Assembly (NCBI GenBank): GCA_019113745.1
Contig: DXGV01000028.1
Span: 1-33,895, forward strand
DNA from: Candidatus Blautia intestinavium
GTDB lineage: Bacteria; Bacillota; Clostridia; Lachnospirales; Lachnospiraceae
Length of the DNA: 33,895 nt
Direction: 5' to 3'
Every line of letters begins with the position of its first letter. Position 1 is the first letter of the stretch. Positions 24,091 through 33,359 of the stretch are shown in pieces. The notes under the pieces are model-generated. The model saw nothing but the letters and a program-made list of their open reading frames with translations, ran no database searches and had not been told where the DNA came from. A program made the translations under genes and the position numbers.

Positions 24091-25404
24091 TTATTCAGCG
24101 TAGTAGGTCTCGTAATCATCTGTAAAGGTGTCGGAAACTGTGTCAAGTTCGGACTGGATATAGTCGTTATCCACTTCTCCTGTGCTGGCTGCGTCAGAGA
24201 AGATATTTGTCATCGCTTCTGCGTATGCAGAGGAGAATACTGCGTAGGAAGGAGTTCTCGGACGGGGAACTGCTGTGTTCTCAAGCTGCGCTTTGATCAG
24301 AGCCAGGTTTCCTTCCTGATAATCCGCCATAACTTCTTCGTCATAAGCAGAAGTACGTGTCGCCGGTTTTGCGATTGCCGCCGCATATGTAGCAACGTTT
24401 TCTGTGTTCATCAGCCACTGCAGGAACTGGCCCGCTGCGTCTACGTTCTCACAGTCTTTGCTGATTGCCGCCGCCCAGTCGCCGCAGGGAGAAACTGCTT
24501 CTTTAGTATCATCGTTTACAGGATAATATGTTACGCCCCAGTCGAAATCAGCGTTTGCCGTCAGTGTTGCGATCTCCCAGGAACCGCCCAGCATGGTAGC
24601 GCAGGCGCCGTTCAGGAACTCGTCTGTGATCGGTTCTACGTTTGCGTAGCCTTTTGCGATCATGTCGGCCAGGTATGCTGTTGTTTCTACAGCTTCTTCG
24701 CTGTTTACATAGCCGTCTGCCGTTGTACCGTCTTCGCTGATATAGTCTTTACCTGCGGAAATGTACATTGGCTCCAGCGCGTAGGGAAGCCCTTCGCCGT
24801 GGTCCATGATGATGTGAGCGCCTACATAATCGTCTGTAGTACATTTTTCTGCGATCTCGGCAAATTCGGACCAGGTGATCGGATTATCTACAGTACGGGA
24901 ATCCAGGTCGTCCACGTCTACGCCGCATTCCTTCAGGTAGTCTTTATTATAGTAGAAGGCTACGGAAGACTCTGTTGCGCCGATAGCGTACAGGGAACCG
25001 TCGTATGTATTCTGTGCTACTGCTGAATCTACAAAATCTGAAAGATCCTCTTCTGAGAAATAATCATCCAGGGGAACCGTGATTCCGTTTGCCGCATAGT
25101 AGGAAACCTGCGGTCCGTCTACATAGAAGATATCCGGAAGATCGTTGGAAGTTACTGCCGTAGCGATCTTGTTGTCATATGCATAGGAATCGGAACGGTC
25201 AATGGCCTCACGGCTCACCTGAATGTCCGGGTTTGCTTCGTTCCATTCAGCGATCTTTTCTTCCCACCATGCTTCGATTGCCTCTGTATCCGTAGGACTC
25301 CAGATTGTCAGTTCCACCGGATCGTCCGCCATTACCGGAACTGTAGTAGCTGCTGTTGAAAGAGCAACTGTTACTGCCATTGCCATACTAATTGCTTTTT
25401 TCAT
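24091..25404 (-). CDS. extracellular sugar-binding protein of the ABC importer
   Basis: 437 residues, family 1 solute-binding protein. The start ATG follows AAGGAGGAAGAG. A signal peptide (about 1-26) ends in VPVMADDP, and the mature domain begins VELTIWSPTDTEAIEAW as in MsmE/UgpB relatives. Unusually, there is no Cys in or near the signal peptide, hence no lipobox; the cut site looks like signal peptidase I (VMA-DD). Most Firmicute sugar-binding proteins are lipid-anchored. The mature protein is acidic and ends in a DDYETYYAE tail. It is the first gene of the operon, directly under the operator region, and captures the fructoside substrate. Confidence 0.92.
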   Translation of the reverse strand: MKKAISMAMAVTVALSTAATTVPVMADDPVELTIWSPTDTEAIEAWWEEKIAEWNEANPDIQVSREAIDRSDSYAYDNKIATAVTSNDLPDIFYVDGPQVSYYAANGITVPLDDYFSEEDLSDFVDSAVAQNTYDGSLYAIGATESSVAFYYNKDYLKECGVDVDDLDSRTVDNPITWSEFAEIAEKCTTDDYVGAHIIMDHGEGLPYALEPMYISAGKDYISEDGTTADGYVNSEEAVETTAYLADMIAKGYANVEPITDEFLNGACATMLGGSWEIATLTANADFDWGVTYYPVNDDTKEAVSPCGDWAAAISKDCENVDAAGQFLQWLMNTENVATYAAAIAKPATRTSAYDEEVMADYQEGNLALIKAQLENTAVPRPRTPSYAVFSSAYAEAMTNIFSDAASTGEVDNDYIQSELDTVSDTFTDDYETYYAE

Positions 25405-25455
25405 GTTCTCTTCCTCCTTAAAAGATATCATTTCCACCGCGCGCCTGGAAATTTA

Positions 25456-25469
25456 TAGAACCCGTTCCA
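25456..25469. promoter_or_regulatory. operator-like palindrome 2 in the fructoside operon leader
   Basis: The core GAAC-CC-GTTC is a perfect inverted repeat (25458-25467) of LacI-family type, within the transcribed leader about 50 nt upstream of the binding-protein start. Confidence 0.5.
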
Positions 25470-25515
25470 CATTGCTCGAACCACTCCTGTTTTTTTAAAA
25501 CTTCAGCGGTTCAAA

Positions 25516-25533
25516 TATGGAGCCCGTTTCATA
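25516..25533. promoter_or_regulatory. operator-like palindrome 1 at the fructoside operon start site
   Basis: TATGGAGC-CC-GTTTCATA is an 18-bp imperfect palindrome placed just after the predicted transcript start. Its CCCGTT centre is shared with palindrome 2. A LacI-family repressor bound here would block initiation. It resembles but does not match the CcpA cre consensus. Confidence 0.55.
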
Positions 25534-25543
25534 TTGTGTCTAT

Positions 25544-25572
25544 ATCATAGTTTCATTTTTCATATTTGTCAA
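25544..25572 (-). promoter_or_regulatory. promoter of the fructoside operon
   Basis: On the minus strand: a perfect TTGACA (25567-25572), 17 nt, TATGAT (25544-25549). The stretch 25573-25813 is AT-rich and contains no gene that could be supported. Confidence 0.85.
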
Positions 25573-25814
25573 TAGTATTTCGCAAAATTACCCTCCTCTA
25601 TTGTAATTTTGTATATTTTTACAATTCTACCACACGTTTATTGTATATAATGCACAATTTTGAATTATCGCATTTCTGAAACCCTTATCACCATTTCTAT
25701 TTTGTTTTGTGACTGTTTCTTTTTCATCAATAAACAAAATCCCACACATTTTCATTCTTATAAAATCCATCTTCTGTTTCCCCAATATTGATCTGTTTTC
25801 CCATTAAATCAGTT

Positions 25815-25849
25815 AAAAAAAGAGACAACTCAATAATTTAAGCCGTCTC
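25815..25849 (-). terminator. terminator of the lacI-family gene
   Basis: Stem GAGAC-GGCTT / GAGTT-GTCTC (with G-U pairs), loop of 8 nt, followed by seven T on the minus strand. It separates the regulator transcript from the operon promoter. Confidence 0.85.
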
Positions 25850-25875
25850 TCCTTGCATATTATCTGAATATTTTC

Positions 25876-26877
25876 TCAATATTTCCCATCCAGTTCCACT
25901 GGAAGCGTACTTTGACCCTGGCGTAATTCTACAGATAAAATCTGTTTTTGTGGAACGGGTTCCTTTCCTTCGATCAACTTAATCATTGTATCCGCGCATG
26001 TTTCCGCCAGGAATTTAATATTCTGGCAGATACAGGTTACCTCCGGGTAGCAGAGCTTTGTAATGTCCATTCCGTCATAAGTGATCACCTTTAAATCCTC
26101 CGGAACACGCCGTCCCGCTTTCATGGCCAGATGCATATAGCAGAGCGCAGGCTCGTCGGCTGCAAACACTCCGTCGATCCCGTCACATTTGCGGATAGCT
26201 TCTTTTGCCGCGTCCCAGTAAGACTGATGGTCAAAAAGGTTCCACGCCATCATCATATCTACCACGTCCACTCCGTTTTCACTGAGCACGGCCTCAAAAA
26301 CCGCATGGCGGTCATTGGCGGCCACGTTGGGAGCCACTCCCGTGATGTGAAGCACCTTTCTGCATTTATTTTTCAGCATCACTTCCGCCGCGATCTTTCC
26401 TCCGGATACATGGTCTGAGCCTACCATTGGAATACCCGGGCCGAATTCCTGATCCAGAGAGACAATTTTTCCCTTTCTTTTCAGGTATTCCTCCACATGC
26501 AGAGTATGAGAACCGGTTATGATCCCGTCCACCATGTTCCGGTCCAGCATATTCAGATAATCCATCTCGCGGCTGCTGTTTCCGATGGTGTTGCATACCA
26601 TGGCCTTATATCCTTTTTTATAAAGGGCGATCTCCGTCTCTCTCACAAAAGAAGAAAAAAACGGATGATCCAGGTCAGGGACAAGAACTCCGATAAGCCC
26701 CGTCTTATTACGGAACAGATTGCGGGCCAGCTCATTAGGCGTATACTCCAGCTCGCTGATAGCCGTCTCTATTTTTTTTCTTGTATCCTCGGCCACATAG
26801 CCGTTTCCATTTAAAACTCTCGACACAGTTCCTACGCCTACTCCGGCTCTCTGTGCCACGTCTCTGATACTTGCCAT
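25876..26877 (-). CDS. LacI family transcriptional regulator of the fructoside operon
   Basis: 333 residues. The N-terminal helix-turn-helix (SIRDVAQRAGVGVGTVSRVL, residues 3-22) and the hinge segment (YTPNELARNLF) are standard LacI-family features. The C-terminal periplasmic-binding-like domain (about 60-330) would bind a sugar effector. It probably represses the downstream fructoside importer and hydrolase through the palindromes at 25516 and 25456. The ATG at 26877 is chosen because AGGTGA lies 8 nt upstream and relatives start at this motif; the frame to 26913 lacks a site. Confidence 0.92.
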   Translation of the reverse strand: MASIRDVAQRAGVGVGTVSRVLNGNGYVAEDTRKKIETAISELEYTPNELARNLFRNKTGLIGVLVPDLDHPFFSSFVRETEIALYKKGYKAMVCNTIGNSSREMDYLNMLDRNMVDGIITGSHTLHVEEYLKRKGKIVSLDQEFGPGIPMVGSDHVSGGKIAAEVMLKNKCRKVLHITGVAPNVAANDRHAVFEAVLSENGVDVVDMMMAWNLFDHQSYWDAAKEAIRKCDGIDGVFAADEPALCYMHLAMKAGRRVPEDLKVITYDGMDITKLCYPEVTCICQNIKFLAETCADTMIKLIEGKEPVPQKQILSVELRQGQSTLPVELDGKY

Positions 26878-26976
26878 ACTTCTTCTCACCTGCCGCATCT
26901 CGGAGCGTCCCATGCTTCAGCCGGCAAAAGTACGCGCCGAAAATAATTCTTTTCTTTTACATACATCCTGTCAGAA

Positions 26977-27005
26977 ATTATAACATATTGAACCTACCTG
27001 TACAA
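26977..27005 (-). promoter_or_regulatory. promoter of the lacI-family gene with overlapping palindrome
   Basis: On the minus strand: TTGTAC (27000-27005), 17 nt, TATAAT (26977-26982). A palindrome CCTGT-N7-ACAGG at 26997-27013 overlaps the -35 box and could be a regulator site. Confidence 0.65.
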
Positions 27006-27071
27006 TTAACAGGCTGTAAGAAAAATCCTTTTGTTTTTCGTTACTCTTTCTTAAAATTCTTTTACCGGTCA

Positions 27072-27114
27072 TGAAGTTTTTTTTTCTTTTCCCGCGTTAT
27101 AATATATGAGCGGG
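27072..27114 (+). promoter_or_regulatory. promoter region of the ECF sigma operon with inverted repeat
   Basis: Two readings are possible. An ECF-type promoter would be TGAAGT (27072-27077), 17 nt, CGTTAT (27095-27100), allowing autoregulation. A TATAAT at 27098-27103 could instead be a sigma-A -10 element without a clear -35. An inverted repeat CCCGC-N14-GCGGG (27091-27114) spans this position. Confidence 0.45.
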
Positions 27115-27173
27115 ACATAAACCGGAAATGATCCGGCGCAAAAATATCCGTCGGAAAGAAAGGGGCTGATCGT

Positions 27174-27698
27174 ATTTCACAGGAAGAATATTTGAAATAT
27201 CTGCTGGAACAGTACCAAAATCTCATCTATTCCATCTGTCTGAAATCTGTCGGCAACCCTTTTGACGCGGAAGATCTGACCCAGGAAGTATTTCTGTCCG
27301 CTTACAAAAATCTGTCCCGTTTCGACGGCACTTACGAAAAAGCCTGGTTAAGCAAAATTGCCGTCCGAAAATGTCTGGATTATCTGAAGGCTGCCGGACG
27401 GCGCTGCATTCCGACCGAGGATATGTATTTTTCTCAGATACCGGACAATTCTTCCTCACCGGAAGCACTCTGCCTGAAAACAGATTCCGAACAGCAGGTA
27501 TACGCATTGTGCCAGCAGCTCAAAAGCCCCTACAGAGAAGTTGCGGCAGCACATTTTTGTATGCAGCTTTCTGTGACGGAGATTGCCCGCCGGATGCAGA
27601 AAAATCCAAAAACGATCCAAACCCAGCTTTACCGGTCCAAGGCAATGCTTAAAAAACTTCTGATTCCACCTGAGAATTCAAAGGAAAGGAGCGGTTGA
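27174..27698 (+). CDS. ECF sigma-70 factor, possible ATT start
   Basis: 174 residues from ATT 27174 (168 from TTG 27192). Region 2 lies at the N terminus (YQNLIYSICLKSVG, then DAEDLTQEVFLSAYKNL), followed by a linker. Region 4 is at the C terminus (LSVTEIARRMQKNPKTIQTQ). It has the compact group 4 form. AAAGGGG lies 8 nt before ATT and the resulting start (SQEEYLKYLLEQ) fits relatives; the TTG has only AGGAAG 5 nt away. The next gene, 1 nt after the stop, encodes the cognate anti-sigma factor, so this is a standard sigma/anti-sigma operon, probably autoregulated. Confidence 0.88.
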   Translation: MSQEEYLKYLLEQYQNLIYSICLKSVGNPFDAEDLTQEVFLSAYKNLSRFDGTYEKAWLSKIAVRKCLDYLKAAGRRCIPTEDMYFSQIPDNSSSPEALCLKTDSEQQVYALCQQLKSPYREVAAAHFCMQLSVTEIARRMQKNPKTIQTQLYRSKAMLKKLLIPPENSKERSG

Positions 27699-27699
27699 T

Positions 27700-28215
27700 A
27701 TGCACATTCAGAAAAAAAGCATAGAGATTTTTGAACAAAATGAAAAAATGAGCGCCAGCGAAATGATCGATTTTCTGGAGCATCTGGAGCAATGTGATTT
27801 CTGTCTGGAGCAGATGCTTAAGGAGGAAGAAAACTCCAGTCCGGCAATAACCGCTCCCGCTTATCTTAGCGAAGAAATACTTGAGAAAGCCGCATCTTTC
27901 GATGTACAGACGCCGAAGATCATCCGTACTGCTTCCCGCAGGACAGAGCTTTTCCATTACAGGCTCCGGACTGCCGCAGGCGTGGCTGCGGCGCTGGTCC
28001 TCCTGTTCCTTTCGGGCCATGTGGATTTTACTCCGCCCCGCCCTGTTCCGGCTGAGCAGACAGCGGATTTTTCATCCGGTAAGCAGGCATGGGAGCGAGG
28101 ATCCGGTCTGGCTCATTTTTCCAGAGCGATCGGTTCAGGAATTTCCAGCGGTTCTGATAAACTATCAGACTATCTGAGGAGTTTTCCAAATAAGATATTT
28201 AAAGGAGGAGAGTAA
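27700..28215 (+). CDS. anti-sigma factor with zinc-binding motif and one membrane span
   Basis: 171 residues. The N-terminal domain carries HLEQCDFC (His28, Cys32, Cys35), the H-x3-C-x2-C core of ZAS-type anti-sigma factors. One membrane segment (about 91-107, TAAGVAAALVLLFLSG) is followed by an extracytoplasmic tail of about 64 residues. It should hold the upstream sigma factor at the membrane until an envelope signal arrives. It has an AAAGGAG site and lies 1 nt after the sigma stop codon, so the two are tightly coupled. Confidence 0.85.
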   Translation: MHIQKKSIEIFEQNEKMSASEMIDFLEHLEQCDFCLEQMLKEEENSSPAITAPAYLSEEILEKAASFDVQTPKIIRTASRRTELFHYRLRTAAGVAAALVLLFLSGHVDFTPPRPVPAEQTADFSSGKQAWERGSGLAHFSRAIGSGISSGSDKLSDYLRSFPNKIFKGGE

Positions 28216-28216
28216 A

Positions 28217-28966
28217 ATGACAAAGCAAAAACATGGATTCTTGTTATTCCTTGCGTCTCTGATCCCGGGAGCAGGGGAGATGTATATGGGATTTCGGAAG
28301 CAGGGCGTCAGCATCATGCTCCTTTTCTGGGGTGTTCTGGCTTTCGGCTCCATCACAGGCATCGGCTGGCTGATCTTTTTCCTTCCCATCCTGTGGCTTT
28401 ACAGTTTTTTTAACGTACACAATCTGAAATCGCTGTCAGAAGACGACTTCTATTCCGTGGAGGATACATACATCCTCCATCTGGATCAGTTTATCGGAAC
28501 TGACGGCGCCATTAAAAAGCACAGTACTGTCGCCGCCGTACTTCTGATCATATTCGGCGTTGCCATCCTGTGGAATAATGTGACGGATATCCTGTACTGG
28601 CTGTTCCCCGGCTTTCTGAGGGATTTTCTTTCTACCATCTTTTACCAGCTTCCGGGAACCGTTATTGCCATAGCGATCATCGCCGCCGGCGTTTATCTGC
28701 TCCGCAGCGGGAAACAGGAGGCAGACGAGGAGCTGGCAAAGGAAAACCAGGAAGAGCATTACTGGGAACCCTACCGACCCTATCAGCAGCCGTCAGAACC
28801 TGACTCAGAAAAAAGCACCCCCCCTACGGAGACTTTCAGAACCCCGGGGACGGAGACAGCGGACGCAGCTTCTTTACAGCCATCCGCCGGGACATCTTCC
28901 CCTGCGGAAGCGTCTTCCGGACAGGAAATCCTTCCGGATGCCGGAGATTCTGAAAAGGCGGACTGA
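28217..28966 (+). CDS. multi-span membrane protein with acidic Pro/Ser/Thr-rich tail
   Basis: 249 residues. The first 60 residues contain a TM2-domain-like pair of helices (SLIPGAGEMYMGFRKQG, then a hydrophobic run). Two more membrane segments follow (about 99-118 and 150-170). The last about 75 residues are hydrophilic and rich in Glu, Pro, Ser and Thr. The function is unknown. It begins 1 nt after the anti-sigma stop, so it belongs to the same operon and may be a regulon member or a sensory partner. A bidirectional terminator follows. Confidence 0.75.
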   Translation: MTKQKHGFLLFLASLIPGAGEMYMGFRKQGVSIMLLFWGVLAFGSITGIGWLIFFLPILWLYSFFNVHNLKSLSEDDFYSVEDTYILHLDQFIGTDGAIKKHSTVAAVLLIIFGVAILWNNVTDILYWLFPGFLRDFLSTIFYQLPGTVIAIAIIAAGVYLLRSGKQEADEELAKENQEEHYWEPYRPYQQPSEPDSEKSTPPTETFRTPGTETADAASLQPSAGTSSPAEASSGQEILPDAGDSEKAD

Positions 28967-28998
28967 CAGCCCTATAGCGTTTTAATTCCGCACCACAT

Positions 28999-29046
28999 AA
29001 AAAGAGCTGATTTTCCTTGCAGATCCAAGGTATCTCAGCTCTTTTT
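28999..29046. terminator. bidirectional terminator between converging transcripts
   Basis: AAAAAGAGCTGA / TCAGCTCTTTTT stem with an inner CCTTG/CAAGG pairing. It has T runs in both directions and serves the ECF operon and the decayed regulator. Confidence 0.85.
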
Positions 29047-29078
29047 CATTTATACCGGCCCTTAATGGACTATGATTC

Positions 29079-29387
29079 TCAGTCTTTTTCGCCTTCGTCT
29101 ACAATCTCCCAATAGCCATTTTTGGGAGAACCATGCCTGACAAGAATGCCGCAGTCTTTTAATGTTTTAATATTACTCTCTATATTTCGGCCGGCGATAC
29201 CAATCTTTTCCGCTAATTTAACCGCCGACAATCGGTTATCCTCTGAAAGCAACTTTACTATCTTTTTCTGGGTATCATTAAGACTTATTCCCCGTTCTTT
29301 TTCCAATATTTCTCCAATGCTTCTCCGATGTTTCTCCGATGTTTCTCCGATGCTTCTCCGATAGTTCTCCGATACTTTCGTTTCCAC
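29079..29387 (-). pseudogene. detached C-terminal wHTH fragment of the AlbA_2-type regulator
   Basis: 102 residues if read from the GTG at 29387, which has no ribosome site. The first part is the product of the 11-bp repeat tract (RRSIGETSEKH-type units). The rest is a clear winged helix (NDTQKKIVKLLSEDNRLSAV onward, then IGIAGRNIESNIKTL). This is the usual C-terminal domain of AlbA_2 ATP-binding proteins, now out of frame with the N-terminal piece at 29405-30358. It could be made only by reinitiation or frameshifting. An independent short DNA-binding protein cannot be fully excluded. Confidence 0.65.
29297..29373. repeat. 11-bp tandem repeat, about seven copies
   Basis: Consensus unit on the plus strand GYTTCTCCGAT. 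Five copies are near-perfect (29319-29373) and two at the left end are degenerate. The unit is not a multiple of three and all three minus-strand frames stay open through it, each encoding an 11-residue repeat. Confidence 0.9.
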
Positions 29388-29404
29388 TCATCGTCGGCAA
29401 TGAA

Positions 29405-30358
29405 TTACGAAATAATTCCAACCGGAGAAGTCACTTCCAACCGGTCGTCATAAATAGCAACCTGAATACAGGATTCATCCAGCAGATTACGATGACAATG
29501 GGCATTGATTATCATCTCTCTAATCGCCTCTACTGGAAGCTCATATTTTTCCTTTCTCACTAATCCATCAATCGTTGCCCCAAGTCTTATATTTCTCAGT
29601 ACAAACTCCACAGCATCTTCAATCTGTGTATAAATTGGTCCTGTAAATTCTCTTTTATCCAGGAACACTGCCCGGTCCGTTCCCTTAAAAACTGCACATT
29701 GAGTTTTAGAAAATGAAAAATAGTCAGATGTCAACAGCACATAAGCATTTGTTGCCAGATATTCTCCGTCACTCTGTTTTAAGATTTTCCAGTTAATAAG
29801 CTGTTCTTTTTTCACAGAACGATCTATCATCCCAGCCTTTTTCCGAAATGTTTCAATATCATAACAAAGTTTTTCTGTAGCTTCTTCCGAAACAAAATAT
29901 CCCACACAAGTGAGCTCGTCCCATGAAATTCTTGCTCCTTCCATTTCCAGTTCTTTTATCTTCTCTGGAAATGCCAGCCTGGATGTACCTGCCACACGGA
30001 TATACGTGCCATTTTCTTTTCCTTTTGATGCAAGGTAATACGGTCTGTTCTTCCCAGGTTCTATAGACACAATAATGATTGTTTTTCCGTCTACCGTCCG
30101 CGGTTCAATATCAGGGATGATCTGCGGCACACAGGAGTTTGAAACAGCATTGGCAATTCTATCCATCAATTGAAACAATATATCATTTTCCACACCTACA
30201 ACCCGATGTGTTTTATCATCTATCCCTATAATCAGCTTTCCACCCTGCGTATTGGCAAAAGCTATAACGGTTTTCATATACTTTTCGCTTTTATCTGGCA
30301 AAGCAGCTTTGTACTCTACATTTTTCGATTCACCGGAAAACAATGTATTCTTTACCAT
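29405..30358 (-). pseudogene. truncated AlbA_2/ATP-binding regulator (COG2865-like), N-terminal part
   Basis: 317 residues. The AlbA_2 domain (about 8-130) is intact (ESKNVEYKAALPDKSEKYMK, then ANTQGGKLIIGIDD). The following region runs to a GHKL-like ATPase start (REMIINAHCHRNLLDESCIQ). It breaks off at LEVTSP-VGIIS and a stop, where relatives continue for roughly 80 more ATPase residues before a linker and a winged helix. Beyond the junction a different frame reads ELFRNSLPT, which looks like the far end of the lost domain. The pattern indicates an internal deletion with frameshift. Whether the shortened protein still works is unknown. The start ATG has AGGTG upstream. Confidence 0.75.
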
Positions 30359-30524
30359 TCTTTCACACCTGCTCTTTCAATCTGATATCATAAACTGTGT
30401 CATTTATTCAACTTATCCCTGAATTTATCCGAATCGTTAACAATATTATACCGATTATCCGGCTTATAAACCACCTTTTTTCATTTTATATGTGTGGATT
30501 GCGCACCAAATGATATATTGAAAT

Positions 30525-30557
30525 TAAAACAGGGGCTATCCAAAAATAGATAGCCCC
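30525..30557 (-). terminator. terminator of the ATP synthase operon
   Basis: GGGGCTATC / GATAGCCCC stem with an 8-nt loop, followed by TGTTTTAATTT on the minus strand. The 30359-30524 stretch holds a lone TATAAT (30451-30456 region, minus strand) without a good -35 and nothing else recognised. Confidence 0.88.
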
Positions 30558-30582
30558 ATATTATAGCTTCCGCCGCAGTCTT

Positions 30583-30990
30583 TTATAAATTTTTTGTTAC
30601 ACGAAGTCTTGTCATTGCCCTGGCAAGAGCCATCTGATTCCGGTGATATTCCTGAATGCTCTGTTTCTGACGAAGCTGTTCTTCCGCCCGCTCCAGCGCC
30701 TCCTGTGCTCTTCGCACATCGATCTCCTCCGGACGTTCCACTGTAAGACAGAACAGCTTTGCACGATTGTTGATCATCTCTACAAATCCGGAACTTACCG
30801 CCACTGTTGTCCAGTTTCCTTCCGGATCCTGATAGCGCATCTCTCCCGGAACAATAGCGGAAATCGTATTGGCATGATGAGCAAGGAACGCCTTTTGTCC
30901 GTCCTCTACCGGAATCACCAGGGACCGGGCTCTTCCCGAATAGAAAAGCTTGTCGCTGGCGTAAATCTCCAGGCCGAATGTATTATCCAT
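30583..30990 (-). CDS. atpC: F1 ATP synthase epsilon subunit
   Basis: 135 residues. It has the N-terminal beta-sandwich (FGLEIYASDKLFYSGRARSL, then PGEMRYQDPEG) and the C-terminal helical hairpin (RRAQEALERAEEQLRQ onward). It belongs to the central stalk and can inhibit ATP hydrolysis. The ATG at 30990 is preferred because AAGGAG lies 8 nt upstream; the GTG at 30999 overlaps that site. It follows atpD by 12 nt and is the last gene of the operon. Confidence 0.95.
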   Translation of the reverse strand: MDNTFGLEIYASDKLFYSGRARSLVIPVEDGQKAFLAHHANTISAIVPGEMRYQDPEGNWTTVAVSSGFVEMINNRAKLFCLTVERPEEIDVRRAQEALERAEEQLRQKQSIQEYHRNQMALARAMTRLRVTKNL

Positions 30991-31002
30991 ACGTTTCACT
31001 CC

Positions 31003-32454
<1,452 letters not shown>

Positions 32455-33342
32455 TCATTTTCTCTTCTGGGCTTTCGCCCCGCTGATAACCTCGGTAATT
32501 TCCTGAGTGATCGCCGCCTGACGGGCCCGGTTATACTGAATCGAAAGATCTGCCAGCATCTTTTTCGCACTGTCCGTAGAGGACTGCATGGCTGTCATAC
32601 GGGCGTTGTTTTCACTGGCATAGGCTTCTACCAGACAGCCGTAGATTACGCCTGTCAGATAATTGGGGATAATGGTATCCAGTACCGCATCCGCGGAAGG
32701 AAACATCTCGATCTCTTCCTGAAGAGTTCCCATGGGTATCTGGGAAGGAGTGAAATTTGCCTTTTTCAGAGGAAGAAGCTGCATATTCACAGGTTCCATT
32801 ACCGCCGCATTCTGCATCTGCGTGTAGATAATGTGGATCTCGTCCAGTTCTCTCTCCAGAAAAGCCCTTACGATCTCATCGCTGATCACCCTCGCCCGGT
32901 GCATGGTAGGCTTCTGTACCGTATACCGGAAGCTGCCGTCCACGTCGGCTTTCTTCCTGCTGTAATACTGGCGTCCTACCACTCCCAGTACATAAAGCTT
33001 ATGATGTCCGGGACCTTCCATGAATTCGTCTGTCATCTTTGTAATATTATGATTATAGGCCCCCGCCATTCCTTTGTCTCCGGTAACGACAATAGTCCCT
33101 ATCTTACGATCTTCCCGGGGAACAAGATGGCGCACACTGAAAAACGGATGCTGGAGATCGGGCACATGGCGCAGGATCCTGGCGATCGCCGCCTGCATAT
33201 TATAGAAATATGGCTCCGTATCCTCCAGAACTTTTTTCGCTTTCTTCATTTTGGAAGAGGAGATCATATACATGGCATTGGTGATCTTCATAGTGTCCTT
33301 GACACTTCTTATTCTGCTCTGTATTTCTCTTGCACTTGCCAT
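32455..33342 (-). CDS. atpG: F1 ATP synthase gamma subunit
   Basis: 295 residues. The N-terminal helix (REIQSRIRSVKDTMKITNAM) and the C-terminal helix (SSTDSAKKMLADLSIQYNRA followed by QAAITQEITEVISGA) form the rotating coiled coil. The central Rossmann-like domain includes VVTGDKGMAGAYN. The start ATG follows GCAGGAGGG. It lies 17 nt after atpA and 60 nt before atpD. Confidence 0.97.
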   Translation of the reverse strand: MASAREIQSRIRSVKDTMKITNAMYMISSSKMKKAKKVLEDTEPYFYNMQAAIARILRHVPDLQHPFFSVRHLVPREDRKIGTIVVTGDKGMAGAYNHNITKMTDEFMEGPGHHKLYVLGVVGRQYYSRKKADVDGSFRYTVQKPTMHRARVISDEIVRAFLERELDEIHIIYTQMQNAAVMEPVNMQLLPLKKANFTPSQIPMGTLQEEIEMFPSADAVLDTIIPNYLTGVIYGCLVEAYASENNARMTAMQSSTDSAKKMLADLSIQYNRARQAAITQEITEVISGAKAQKRK

Positions 33343-33359
33343 AGGTCCCTCCTGCTTTT

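Noticed and set aside
25516..25533. CcpA cre site at the fructoside promoter
   Set aside because: The central CG of the cre consensus is misplaced by one base; the local LacI-family operator explanation fits better.
29297..29373. Tandem repeats as a possible CRISPR array
   Set aside because: The units are 11 bp and contiguous with no spacers; they encode part of a decayed protein.
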